Source of the DNA: Burkholderiales bacterium
Lineage (GTDB): Bacteria; Pseudomonadota; Gammaproteobacteria; Burkholderiales; Ga0077523
Direction: 5' to 3'
Assembly (NCBI GenBank): GCA_019745565.1
Contig: JAIESW010000003.1
Location: forward strand, 62,001 to 126,000
Length of the DNA stretch: 64,000 nt
The translations under genes and the position numbers were made by a program. Of this stretch, positions 36,057 through 43,822 are shown one piece after another (position 1 is the stretch's first letter; every line of letters begins with the position of its first letter). The notes below the pieces were generated by a model. The model had not been told where the DNA came from, did no database searches, and saw only the letters and a program-made list of their open reading frames with translations.

Positions 36057-36617
36057 CTACTTCTTCATGGGCCTCACTCCGAGCGCCACCGCCTGGGTGT
36101 ACACGATGTCCACCAGGTCACCCACCTTGACCTTCTTGAGATTGCCCGGGTCGCGCGCCTTGAACGTGCGCGAGTTGCCCTGCGGACCAGTCAGCGTCAC
36201 CGTGCCCTTCTCGAGGTCGATGGCCGTGATGCTGGCGGTGAGCTTGAGGCTCTGCTTCGCCGTCAGCGACGGCTTCGCGCCCGGCGGTGCAGTGGCGACC
36301 TCTTCGCCCGTGCTGACTCCGGGTCCGCCCTGTCCGGCGGGCCGCACCTGCCACGCCAGCGCTTCGGTGTAGGTGAGCGCCACTTCGTCGCCCACCTTCA
36401 CCTGGTCGAGATTCTTGATGGATTCCGACGCTTCCAGGTCGATCGGTTCACCGCCCTCGGGCCTCACGGTGATGAGACGCTGCACCGGATCGACGGCGAT
36501 CACCGCGGCGGTCGCTTCGAGCACATCCTCCATCTTTCCGGACGGCTTGCCGGATGCCGCACATCCCGCCAGTGCGGCCACGCACATCGCACCGGCGACA
36601 ATCATGAAGCTCTTCAT
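36057..36617 (-). CDS. small lipoprotein with two internal repeats
   Basis: 186 residues; lipobox LAGC with Cys19. The mature part contains two similar units of about 59 residues (about 35-93 and 125-183), each starting with an 'a.I.aiD....l.Tv' pair of strands and ending 'vKVGD.V...YT.A.A..VRP'. Units are joined by a Gly/Pro/Lys-rich linker. This looks like a duplicated small beta-barrel; it resembles uncharacterised exported proteins seen in proteobacteria. The start is fixed by the lipobox and by GGAGGAG 7 bases upstream. First gene of the 26-kb minus-strand array and the nearest downstream gene to the FNR-type box at 36822. Function unknown. Confidence 0.75.
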   Translation of the reverse strand: MKSFMIVAGAMCVAALAGCAASGKPSGKMEDVLEATAAVIAVDPVQRLITVRPEGGEPIDLEASESIKNLDQVKVGDEVALTYTEALAWQVRPAGQGGPGVSTGEEVATAPPGAKPSLTAKQSLKLTASITAIDLEKGTVTLTGPQGNSRTFKARDPGNLKKVKVGDLVDIVYTQAVALGVRPMKK

Positions 36618-37159
36618 TCCCTTTCTCCTCCATGACCTTCGAGTACCGCTCGCGCTGCTGCCGCCCGTCGGCTCCGCGCACCACCTTTCGACGGCGAACG
36701 CCGTCATCGCCCGAGCGGGCCGATCGCGCGACCCATCGATGCGCATGCTGCAGGTCGGATCATCGATGCCAGCGACCCGCATCGGCACGACCTCAGTCTC
36801 CCACCCGGCTTCCGTCGCACCTTGATGTACATCAACAGAGAGGAGTCTGCGCCGCCCGATCTCGCGCGCTTTTGACAATTCTCGACAGCGATGCGCCATG
36901 AATCGCACGTCAAGGCAACCATCGATGACATCCAGTTGTCACACGCACTTACGAGTTCGTAGGACGTCCGCCATGCCGATCGGGAATCGGAACACCTCGG
37001 CAGACAGTGCGCGACAGCCGGACTCAGGTGCAGATCGGGAACCCCACCCTTTGCGACGCGATGTACTGCGCCAACGGCACGAGCAGCATCACCTGCACGA
37101 GAAAGAACACGGCACCGCATGCCGCGACGTCGGTCGTCCCCTGCATCGCGACGGCGATA
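36618..37159. other. 542-bp non-coding interval holding the putative island control region
   Basis: No convincing gene on either strand; the few ORFs have atypical composition, no ribosome sites and no recognisable product. It is locally less GC-rich than its surroundings around 36820-36990. It contains one clear site, the FNR-type palindrome at 36822-36835, and a TTGACA at 36872-36877 without a good -10 partner. Lies between the 3' end of the AraC gene and the first island gene, so it is the natural place for the island's main promoter. Confidence 0.55.
36822..36835. promoter_or_regulatory. perfect FNR/ANR-type box
   Basis: TTGATGTACATCAA is an exact match to the TTGAT-N4-ATCAA consensus recognised by FNR/ANR/CRP-like oxygen regulators and is a full palindrome. 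Its centre is about 212 bases before the ATG of the repeat lipoprotein, the first gene of the amino-acid island. I could not find a good -10 element at the class II distance, so the promoter itself is not pinned down. Confidence 0.6.
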
Positions 37160-38221
37160 TCAGTTCGCGCGCGCGCCGGTGCGCCAGCGATGGGGTGAAG
37201 TGCCGGACCAACGATGGAACGCGTGCATGAACGCGCTCACTTCCGAATAGCACAGCGAGCCGGCGATGTCCGGAATCGGCATGTCGGTGTACTGCAGGAG
37301 CTGGCGCGCCACCTCGTAGCGGACCTCGTCGAGCAGGCGCCGGAACGTGGTGCCCTCGTCCTTGAGGCGCCGGTTGAGCGTGCGCCGATGCAGGTCGAGC
37401 TTCGCCGCCAGGTCGTCGCCGGAGCTCTTGCCTTCCAGCAGCAGCACCCGCACCAGGCGATGCGTGCGGGTGACGAGATCCGGTTCGTCGGAGGCACCCG
37501 GACCGCCGGAGAGGTCCGACGCTCGACGCAGCGGAGCGCGCACGATGTGATGGTCGAGCCAGCGCATCGGAAATCGCACGGCGCAGTGATCCTGGTTGAA
37601 GCGCAGCGGCGCGCGAAAGGCCCGCCGGTACGGCGCGGAATCCTTCGGCACCGCCCGCGAGAAAACGCACTCCGTGGCGTTCCATCGGGGTCCGCACAGT
37701 TCGCGCAACAGGTTGACGGCGAACGCCATCGCCAGGTCGTAGGCGAGATCGATGTGCTCGATGTCCTCGCGGTACACCGCGTAGCCGAGCGAGATGGTGT
37801 CGCGGTACTCGAGCAGGAAGGCCGCTGCGGCGTCGCTGTTGCGATGCTGGTGGGCGGCGAACAGCTCCAAAGCGGCCCGTACCGAACTCGCCGCGCGCAT
37901 GGACTCGCCCAGCGCGCCCAGGTGCGCGAGACCCCAGCGCTGTCCGGCCAGGAGGCCGAAGTGCGCGCGGCCGGTATGTCGCACACAGGCGTGCAGCAAC
38001 CTCGTGGCGTCGGCATAGGGAATCCGGCCATCCAAGTGACCCAGCGCACCTGCGTCGATACCGGCCTCGGACAAGACGGTCATCGGTTCGCAACCCAACT
38101 CGCGCAACAGCACGGGAATCTCGATCAGTCCGCCGACCCTCTGGTAGGGGATCGCTGCCGTAGTCGGCGGCGGAATCGATCGAGCCTCACGTGCGTTCCC
38201 ATGCCTCAGGTGACCCTGCAT
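37160..38221 (-). CDS. AraC-family transcriptional regulator (arabinose-binding-domain type)
   Basis: 353 residues. The N-terminal ~200 residues fit the effector domain of the OruR/ArgR-like AraC subgroup (LLRELGCEPMTVLSEAGID, YADATRLLHACVRHTGRAHFGLLAGQR, GALGESMRAASSVRAALELF), and the C-terminus is a two-HTH DNA-binding domain (about 255-345: KLDLHRRTLNRRLKDEGTTFRRLLDEVRYEVARQLL, DIAGSLCYSEVSAFMHAFHRWSGTSPHRWR). GAGG precedes the ATG. Next to the amino-acid island and transcribed towards it, so it is the local candidate regulator, perhaps responding to an amino acid such as ornithine or arginine; this is inference from position and subgroup. Confidence 0.88.
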   Translation of the reverse strand: MQGHLRHGNAREARSIPPPTTAAIPYQRVGGLIEIPVLLRELGCEPMTVLSEAGIDAGALGHLDGRIPYADATRLLHACVRHTGRAHFGLLAGQRWGLAHLGALGESMRAASSVRAALELFAAHQHRNSDAAAAFLLEYRDTISLGYAVYREDIEHIDLAYDLAMAFAVNLLRELCGPRWNATECVFSRAVPKDSAPYRRAFRAPLRFNQDHCAVRFPMRWLDHHIVRAPLRRASDLSGGPGASDEPDLVTRTHRLVRVLLLEGKSSGDDLAAKLDLHRRTLNRRLKDEGTTFRRLLDEVRYEVARQLLQYTDMPIPDIAGSLCYSEVSAFMHAFHRWSGTSPHRWRTGARAN

Positions 38222-38306
38222 GGCATGCCTCGCATTTTCTTGTCGTCGCCCTGATGCTCAGACTGTCGCGGGGACTCGACGTTGTCAAGCGGCCGCAGCG
38301 GCGCGG

Positions 38307-38999
38307 TCAGCCGCCCAGCGCGATGATCGCCGCTTCGATCGCGACGCCGAGGATCACCATGGCGATGCCCACGGGCACCGCACGCAGGCCCGCGTGCCTG
38401 CCCCAGGTGTAGCCGCACACGAACAGCAGCGCGATCGCCACGAGGGCGGAGATGCGCTTCGCGCGAACCACGTCCTCGAACAACACGAACGGCAGCACCA
38501 CCGGGAAGGTGGAAAGAAACACGAGGGCGAAGATGAGCAGCGCCGATCGCACGTCCTGCCATTCGAGCGACGGGCGCGCGGGCACTGCGTCCAGCGCCAC
38601 GATCTCCGCTCGGACGCGTTCCACGCCTTCCGCGCCGATCGCACGCCGGAACAGCGGGCTCAGCTCCGCCGCGACGATGGCACGCTCGCGAGCGGGGTCG
38701 GTTTCGGCCCGCACCTCGCGCGCCAGGTGCAGGGTGCGCCCCCGCGTAACCAGCGTCCGCAGGACATACATCACGCCGTCCACCATGCCCCAGGCCGTGT
38801 TGCACCCGATGGCCGCCAGCATCATCGTCCGCACTTCCTGATGTCCCGCGGTCGCGGCGCTCAGCGTGCCGGTGAAGGTGAGACACATGAACAGGCCGAA
38901 GAGCAGCTCCGCGTTGCGATCGAGCGGATCGAGGAGGGGCGCGCGTTCGCTGCGCTGGGCCGCCGGCAGCGCGTCGCCCGGGGCCGGAGTACCGCTCAC
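38307..38999 (-). CDS. VIT-like integral membrane protein
   Basis: 230 residues. Membrane helices near residues 22-45 (ELLFGLFMCLTFTGTLSAATAG), 55-70 and three at the C-terminus (SALLIFALVFLSTFPVVLPFVLF; ISALVAIALLFVCGYTWG; VGIAMVILGVAIEAAIIALGG), with a charged cytoplasmic stretch between. The pattern suggests the VIT1/CCC1-like group of Fe/Mn transport proteins, but the match is by layout only. Starts with GTG at 38999, overlapping the stop of the Ca2+/H+ antiporter gene (GTGA), so it is translationally coupled to a cation exchanger. Specific substrate unknown. Confidence 0.62.
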   Translation of the reverse strand: MSGTPAPGDALPAAQRSERAPLLDPLDRNAELLFGLFMCLTFTGTLSAATAGHQEVRTMMLAAIGCNTAWGMVDGVMYVLRTLVTRGRTLHLAREVRAETDPARERAIVAAELSPLFRRAIGAEGVERVRAEIVALDAVPARPSLEWQDVRSALLIFALVFLSTFPVVLPFVLFEDVVRAKRISALVAIALLFVCGYTWGRHAGLRAVPVGIAMVILGVAIEAAIIALGG

Positions 39000-40078
39000 C
39001 CGCCCGGCACCAGGTAGAGCGCCAGCGCGGTCATCGCGTACACCGTGACCAGCTGGACGCCCTTGTACCAGTTGGAGCGTCCGTCGTTCGCCACGACCGC
39101 CGCGATCAGCACCGCCACGAACAGCGCCAGGATCTGCCCTTTGCCGAACGCGAGATCGAACGGCTGCGGCCCGATGAAGTAGCTGGCGAAGACCAGCACG
39201 GGGGCGACGAACAGGGCGATCTGGATGCAGCTCCCCAGGGCGATGCTGACCGCGAGGTCCATGCGGTTCCTGCGCCCCATGGCGATGGCGGAGCCGCTCT
39301 CGGCCGCCCCGCCGACGATGGCGAGGAAGATCATGCCGATGAACGCCTGCGACATGCCGAGCGCTTCGCCGGTGCCCTCGGCGGCGCCGACCAGGATTTC
39401 CGAGACGAAGGCCGCGGCCACGGACGCGGCCACCAGGGTGCCCAGTGCGCGCGGAACGCTCCACGCGGGTCCGTGCGCGTGCGCTTCCGGTGTGCCGCCA
39501 TCGGCAGGCTTGAAGACGTCGGGATGAGTCTTCAGCATGAAGACGAGGTAGAGCACGTACGCGCCGAGCAGGATCGCGGCCGCCCCGAGGTGCAGGCCGG
39601 GCATGGCGAGCGGCGCACCGTCGGCCGTGGTCATCCGGCCGATGGCGCTCGGAATCGCGAGGCTCACGACCGCCACGAACATCATCGAGCTGTACATGCG
39701 CGTGGCACTCGCGCTGAACAGCTGCTCGCGGTGGCACAACCCGCCCAGCAGGAAAGCGAGCCCGGTCGCAAGCAGGATGTTGGCGAAGATGGCCCCGACC
39801 AGGGAACCGCGCACCAGATCCACCATGCCCGACCGCAGGGCGACCACCGCGATGATGAGTTCCGGCGCGTTGCCGAACGTGGCGTTGAGGAGCCCACCGA
39901 TGGCGTCCCCGGTGTGCGTCGCGAGGTGCTCGGTCGAGTGCACGATCAGCGCCGCGATCGGCACGATCGAAAGTGCCGCCGCAAAGAACACGAGCGGCGG
40001 CGACGCGTGCAGGTGCTCGAGCCCGAGCGTGATCGGGATGAACGCGAACAGCCAGTGGATGGAAGGCTTGAGCGACAT
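38996..40078 (-). CDS. Ca2+/H+ (cation/proton) antiporter
   Basis: About 360 residues, 10-11 membrane helices. Both CaCA repeats are visible: HTGDAIGGLLNATFGNAPELIIAVVALRSG (c-1) and GGAAESGSAIAMGRRNRMDLAVSIALGSCIQIALFVAPVLV (c-2), the signatures of the CAX family (YfkE/ChaA/VCX1 type). Exchanges Ca2+ or similar cations for protons across the inner membrane. Two adjacent ATGs (40081 and 40078) follow an AAGG; the second is better spaced. Divergent from the YiaW-like gene across a 188-base interval. Confidence 0.9.
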   Translation of the reverse strand: MSLKPSIHWLFAFIPITLGLEHLHASPPLVFFAAALSIVPIAALIVHSTEHLATHTGDAIGGLLNATFGNAPELIIAVVALRSGMVDLVRGSLVGAIFANILLATGLAFLLGGLCHREQLFSASATRMYSSMMFVAVVSLAIPSAIGRMTTADGAPLAMPGLHLGAAAILLGAYVLYLVFMLKTHPDVFKPADGGTPEAHAHGPAWSVPRALGTLVAASVAAAFVSEILVGAAEGTGEALGMSQAFIGMIFLAIVGGAAESGSAIAMGRRNRMDLAVSIALGSCIQIALFVAPVLVFASYFIGPQPFDLAFGKGQILALFVAVLIAAVVANDGRSNWYKGVQLVTVYAMTALALYLVPGG

Positions 40079-40266
40079 CATCCTTGTCGAGATTTCGCAA
40101 TCACTGCAGCGCGAGTTCCAGCGTACTCTCGCGCCCGGCGGATCCGGTCGCCCCTCGGGCGCACCCACGCCGCGATGAAACACTTTCCGCCCGCCGGATG
40201 CAATGACCATTGTCAAACGATCGCCACCGCCCCGGTGATATGCTGAAGCCATCGGGAGGCTTCGCC

Positions 40267-40812
40267 ATGCATTTCGCGCACGCATCGATCGGACGCACCA
40301 TCCTGGTGCCTGCACTGGCGGCGATGCCGGCGCTCGCCCATGCGTCGTTCCTGCACGGGGACGCGCTCGACGCCCTGGCGAACGGGCTCGCCATCTTCAT
40401 CCTGTTCGCCGTTCCCATCGGGGGCATCATCCTGTTCTGGCTGGTGCACATCCTCCCGGAGAAGGTGGCGGAAAAGCGGCACCATCCGCAGAAGGAAGCG
40501 ATCAAGACCCTGTGCCTGCTGTCGCTGGTGTTCGGCGGCCTGCTGTGGCCGATCGCGTGGCTGTGGGCCTACACCAAGCCGGTGTTCCACAAGCTCTCGT
40601 ACGGCACCGACAAGCACGAGGACTACTACACCGAACAGGCACGCCTCGAAGGCGCCACGAATCAGACCCTGGCCGACGAGGTCGCCCGCATCGAAGGCGA
40701 ACTCGCGGCCCTCGCTTCGCGCGGTGTGCTGCCCACGGAGCTGCTGCCGCTGCGCGAGCGGCTCGTGGCCCTCGAAGCGAAGCTGTCGGCCCCCGACGCC
40801 GCGGCTCGTTGA
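40267..40812 (+). CDS. yiaW: DUF3302 inner-membrane protein (YiaW-like)
   Basis: 181 residues from ATG 40267 (GGGAGG 7 bases upstream). A hydrophobic N-terminus that may be a signal or anchor (RTILVPALAAMPALAHA) is followed by two membrane helices (LAIFILFAVPIGGIILFWLVHILPE and TLCLLSLVFGGLLWPIAWLWAYTKPV) and a soluble coiled-coil tail with heptads (LADEVARIEGELAALASRG...LRERLVALEAKLS). The central part is the DUF3302 signature. Partner gene yiaV-like follows 6 bases later. In YiaV/YiaW pairs this small protein accompanies the membrane fusion protein; its job is not established. Confidence 0.78.
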   Translation: MHFAHASIGRTILVPALAAMPALAHASFLHGDALDALANGLAIFILFAVPIGGIILFWLVHILPEKVAEKRHHPQKEAIKTLCLLSLVFGGLLWPIAWLWAYTKPVFHKLSYGTDKHEDYYTEQARLEGATNQTLADEVARIEGELAALASRGVLPTELLPLRERLVALEAKLSAPDAAAR

Positions 40813-40818
40813 GGGACC

Positions 40819-42045
40819 ATGGAAGCGATCCTGCTCGCGATCTATGCGTTCTTCGTCTGGCTGATCTTCATCAAGTTCAAATGGCTGCCGTGGAACACGA
40901 CCAGCCAGGTGATCGTGGTGATCATCCCGGTCGTCGGCCTGACCGCGCTGATCCTGCTGCTCAATGTGTATGCACCCTCGTCGTCCGACGTGCGCGTGTA
41001 CAAATACACCGTGCCCATCGTGTCGCAGGTGCGCGGCCGGGTGGTCGAAGTGGCGGTCGAAGAAGGCAACCGCCTGGTGAAGAAGGGCGACGTGCTGTTC
41101 CGCGTCGATCCGACACCCTACCAATGGACCGTCGACCAACTCGAAGCGCAGCTCCTCAGCACCAAGGCGAGTCAGCGTGAACTCGACGAATCGCTGAAGC
41201 AGGCGCAGGGCAAGGTGGTAGAGACGGGCCGCGCCATCGAACAGGCGGCCGGCCGGACCCGCGAAGTGGAGGCGAAGCTCGGTCTGGCGCGGCTGCGCGT
41301 CGACCAGAATCGTGAGCTCGCCAGCACCGGCGCCGGCAGCAAGTTCGACCTGGAGCGCTCCGAGACCGACCTGAAGGAAATCGAGGCGCAGCTCGATTCG
41401 GCGCGAGCGGTCCAGGCACAGGCGCGCGCCGCCGAGATCCAGGCGCGTGCGGCAGCCGAACAGATCCGCCAGAAACTGAGCGCCCGCACCGGCGAAGGCG
41501 AGTTCGCGCAGGTGGCCGCGATCCGCGCCCAGCTCGAGAGCGCGCGCTGGGAACTCACCCAGACGACGGTGCGCTCGCCCTGCGACTGCTACGTGGTGAA
41601 CCTGCAGCTGCGCCCCGGCGGCTTCGTGGCCGGCATGCCGTTCAACGCCGTGATGACGCTGGTGGAGGCCGAGGGCCAGATCGTCGCGATGTATCACCAG
41701 AACGAACTGCACGAAGTGCGTCCGGGCGACGAAGCCGAGTTCGCGCTCGAGACCTATCCGGGCCGCATCGTCAAGGCGAAGGTGGACTCCGTGGTCTGGG
41801 CCCAGGGTCAGGGCCAGCTCCCGCCGAGCGGCACGCTGCCCATGACCGGTGTCTTCGCGCAGCCGCCGGGCCGCTTCGCGGTCAAGTTCGATGTGGCCGA
41901 GCGCGACCGCGAACTGTTCCTCGCCGCCGGTGCCGCGGGTCACGCCGCGATCTACACCGAGCACCTCGCGGCGATCCACGTGATACGCAAGGTGATCCTG
42001 CGCGTCGGCTCGTACCTCAACTGGCTGATCCTCAAGCTGCACTGA
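40819..42045 (+). CDS. yiaV: HlyD/EmrA-family membrane fusion protein (YiaV-like)
   Basis: 408 residues. N-terminal membrane anchors (residues about 3-20 and 33-52), the biotinyl-lipoyl motif (VSQVRGRVVEVAVEEGNRLVKKGDVLFRVDPTPYQ), a long alpha-hairpin (about 110-240, rich in Glu/Gln/Arg heptads) and a second lipoyl half (TTVRSPCDCYVVNLQLRPGGFV). Serves as the periplasmic adaptor linking an inner-membrane component to an outer-membrane channel, here the next gene (2 bases downstream). No RND, MFS or ABC pump gene is adjacent, as in enteric yiaWV; the pump may be YiaW itself or elsewhere. Confidence 0.88.
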   Translation: MEAILLAIYAFFVWLIFIKFKWLPWNTTSQVIVVIIPVVGLTALILLLNVYAPSSSDVRVYKYTVPIVSQVRGRVVEVAVEEGNRLVKKGDVLFRVDPTPYQWTVDQLEAQLLSTKASQRELDESLKQAQGKVVETGRAIEQAAGRTREVEAKLGLARLRVDQNRELASTGAGSKFDLERSETDLKEIEAQLDSARAVQAQARAAEIQARAAAEQIRQKLSARTGEGEFAQVAAIRAQLESARWELTQTTVRSPCDCYVVNLQLRPGGFVAGMPFNAVMTLVEAEGQIVAMYHQNELHEVRPGDEAEFALETYPGRIVKAKVDSVVWAQGQGQLPPSGTLPMTGVFAQPPGRFAVKFDVAERDRELFLAAGAAGHAAIYTEHLAAIHVIRKVILRVGSYLNWLILKLH

Positions 42046-42047
42046 AC

Positions 42048-43799
42048 ATGGGCGCACGCGGCCTCACGCTCCTGCTTGCGGCGTTGCTCGCGGGCTGCGC
42101 CGTGAAGGCTCCGCCCGATCCGGTGGAGTTGCGGCGGCAGGCGTTGCCCCGGACCGAGGTGCCGGAGCGCTGGGCATCCGACGGTGCGCTGGGCGAACCG
42201 GTCGCGGACGGCTGGCTCGCGACCTTCAACGATCCGCAGCTGACCGCGCTGGTGGAGGAAGCGCTCGCCTACAACGCCGATCTGCGGCTCTCCGGCGCGC
42301 GCGTGGAAGAAGCCGCGGGCTACGCGAGACTGTCGGCGGCGAGTCTGTATCCGGCCGTCAATCTGCTCGCGCGCGGCGGCGGCAAGTTGAGCGGCGACAA
42401 CTCCGGGCTGGAAGGTGTGGGCCTCATCGCGTCGTGGGAACTCGACGTGTGGGGACGGGTGCGCTATGGCCGCGCGGCGGGCGAGGCTCAGTACGCCTCC
42501 GCGCTCGCCGATCTCGAGTACGCGCGCCAGTCGCTGGCCGCTGCGGTGGCCAAGAGCTGGACGCTCGCGATCGAAGCCAAACTGCAGCGGACGATTGCCG
42601 AGGATGCGATCCGCTCGTCCGAGCGACTGTTGAGCCTGGCGAAGGACCGCCAGCGCGTCGGTCGCGGCGATGCGATCGACGTCGCGAACGCCGAAGCGAA
42701 CTTCGAGACCTATCGCGACACGGCGCGCCAGCTGGATCTCGCTTACCGGCAGTCGACGCGTGCGCTGGAATTGCTGCTGGGCCGCTATCCCGCGGCCCAA
42801 CTCGCGGTGGCCGACGCTCTGCCGGCCATGCCGCCGCCCGTGCCCGCGGGCCTGCCCTCGCAGCTGCTGGAACGACGGCCGGACATCATCGCAGCCGAAC
42901 GCCGGGTCGCGGTCGCGTTCAACCGCACCGGCGAGGCCCAGGCGGCGCGGCTGCCGCGCATCTCGCTGACCGCCGGCGTGAACACCATCTCGAGCGATCT
43001 CTTCCTGTTACAGGATCGTGACAATCCGGTGTGGAGCGCGGGTGCCAGCCTGATGGCGCCGATCTACCAGGGCGGCGCGCTCAAGTCGCAGGTGGAGATC
43101 CGCAACGCCGAACAGCGGCGCGCCGTCGCAGATTACGGGAGCCGCGCCCTGCGCGCCTTCAACGACGTCGAGAATGCGATGAGCGCCGAGTTCACCGCGC
43201 GCGAACGCGAACAGATCCTCGTCCGCAGCGTTGCCGCGTGGGAGCGCGCCGCGAACCTGTCGCGCGTCGCCTACGAGATCGGGTCCATCGACCTGCGGCC
43301 GGTGCAGCAGCAGCAGCTCGGCGTCAACGGCACCCGCAGCGTTCTGCTGCGGGTGCAGAGCGAACAGCGGGTGCAGCGCATGAACCTGCACCTGGCGCTC
43401 GGCGGTGGCTTCGGCGGGCCCGGGACGAACCTCCACGACCGCATCGCCGTGAAGGGCGACGCCGACGGGACGATCATCGACATCCATCGCGTCGTGGGCA
43501 ACGGCAGCACCGAAGTGGAGGTGCCGGCCGGCGGTTGGCCAGCTGGCGCCCGGCTGCGCCTGCATGCGTTCGTCGCTCTCGACAGCGTGCGCGCCGCAAC
43601 GCCGGCTGCGAAGGTGGAGTGCAAGCCCACCACCAGCCTCCTCAACAAGAGCGGGTTCGAATGCGCAACGGCCGGCAGCAAGAGCGCCGAGCCGATGCGG
43701 CGCGACGACTATCTCGAGATCGCGCTGCCGCCGGCCCTGACCGCTCCCGGCGCCGCCATCGCGCTCACCTGGTCGGAAGCGACCGCGTCGGCACGCTAG
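42048..43799 (+). CDS. NodT/OprM-type outer-membrane factor with extra C-terminal domain
   Basis: 583 residues. Lipoprotein signal (LLLAALLAGCAVKAPPDP, Cys about 16), then two OEP repeats: the first covers about 65-265 and the second about 280-455 (RRPDIIAAERRVAVAFNRTGEAQAARLPRISLTAG; GRYPAAQLAV). Forms the trimeric tunnel of a tripartite exporter with the adaptor encoded just upstream. Unusually, about 118 residues follow the last OEP helix (from about 466): a beta-rich, two-cysteine domain also present at the end of the outer-membrane factor at 51660. The domain accounts for the excess over the normal 450-480 residues. Confidence 0.88.
   Translation: MGARGLTLLLAALLAGCAVKAPPDPVELRRQALPRTEVPERWASDGALGEPVADGWLATFNDPQLTALVEEALAYNADLRLSGARVEEAAGYARLSAASLYPAVNLLARGGGKLSGDNSGLEGVGLIASWELDVWGRVRYGRAAGEAQYASALADLEYARQSLAAAVAKSWTLAIEAKLQRTIAEDAIRSSERLLSLAKDRQRVGRGDAIDVANAEANFETYRDTARQLDLAYRQSTRALELLLGRYPAAQLAVADALPAMPPPVPAGLPSQLLERRPDIIAAERRVAVAFNRTGEAQAARLPRISLTAGVNTISSDLFLLQDRDNPVWSAGASLMAPIYQGGALKSQVEIRNAEQRRAVADYGSRALRAFNDVENAMSAEFTAREREQILVRSVAAWERAANLSRVAYEIGSIDLRPVQQQQLGVNGTRSVLLRVQSEQRVQRMNLHLALGGGFGGPGTNLHDRIAVKGDADGTIIDIHRVVGNGSTEVEVPAGGWPAGARLRLHAFVALDSVRAATPAAKVECKPTTSLLNKSGFECATAGSKSAEPMRRDDYLEIALPPALTAPGAAIALTWSEATASAR
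43443..43796 (+). other. region encoding a C-terminal OMF-appended domain (copy 1)
   Basis: Encodes residues about 466-583 of the outer-membrane factor: IAVKGDADGTIIDIHRVVGN ... EVEVPAGGWP ... LRLHAFVALDS ... VEC ... FECA ... LEIALPPALTAPGAAIALTW. It aligns over its full length with the C-terminus of the factor at 51660 (115 residues), with the two cysteines at relative positions 60 and 74 here and 59 and 73 there. I know of no named domain with this pattern. Confidence 0.6.
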
Positions 43800-43822
43800 C
43801 CGGACACGCCTCCCGCGCGGCC

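Noticed and set aside
10765..36617. Interpretation of the amino-acid island as a recent genomic island
   Set aside because: No integrase, tRNA, direct repeats, transposase or obvious change of GC or codon use at either edge was seen.
36704..37120. Minus-strand ORF of 138 codons in the interval upstream of the repeat lipoprotein
   Set aside because: No ribosome site, atypical composition with many Cys and Arg, and it spans the FNR-type box; treated as non-coding.
36898..37230. Plus-strand ORF of 110 codons after a TTGACA at 36872
   Set aside because: No -10 element or Shine-Dalgarno site and a random-looking His/Arg-rich product that runs into the AraC gene.
38270..38306. TTGACA upstream of the AraC gene as a promoter
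   Set aside because: Only the -35 hexamer is convincing; no -10 at 16-18 bases.
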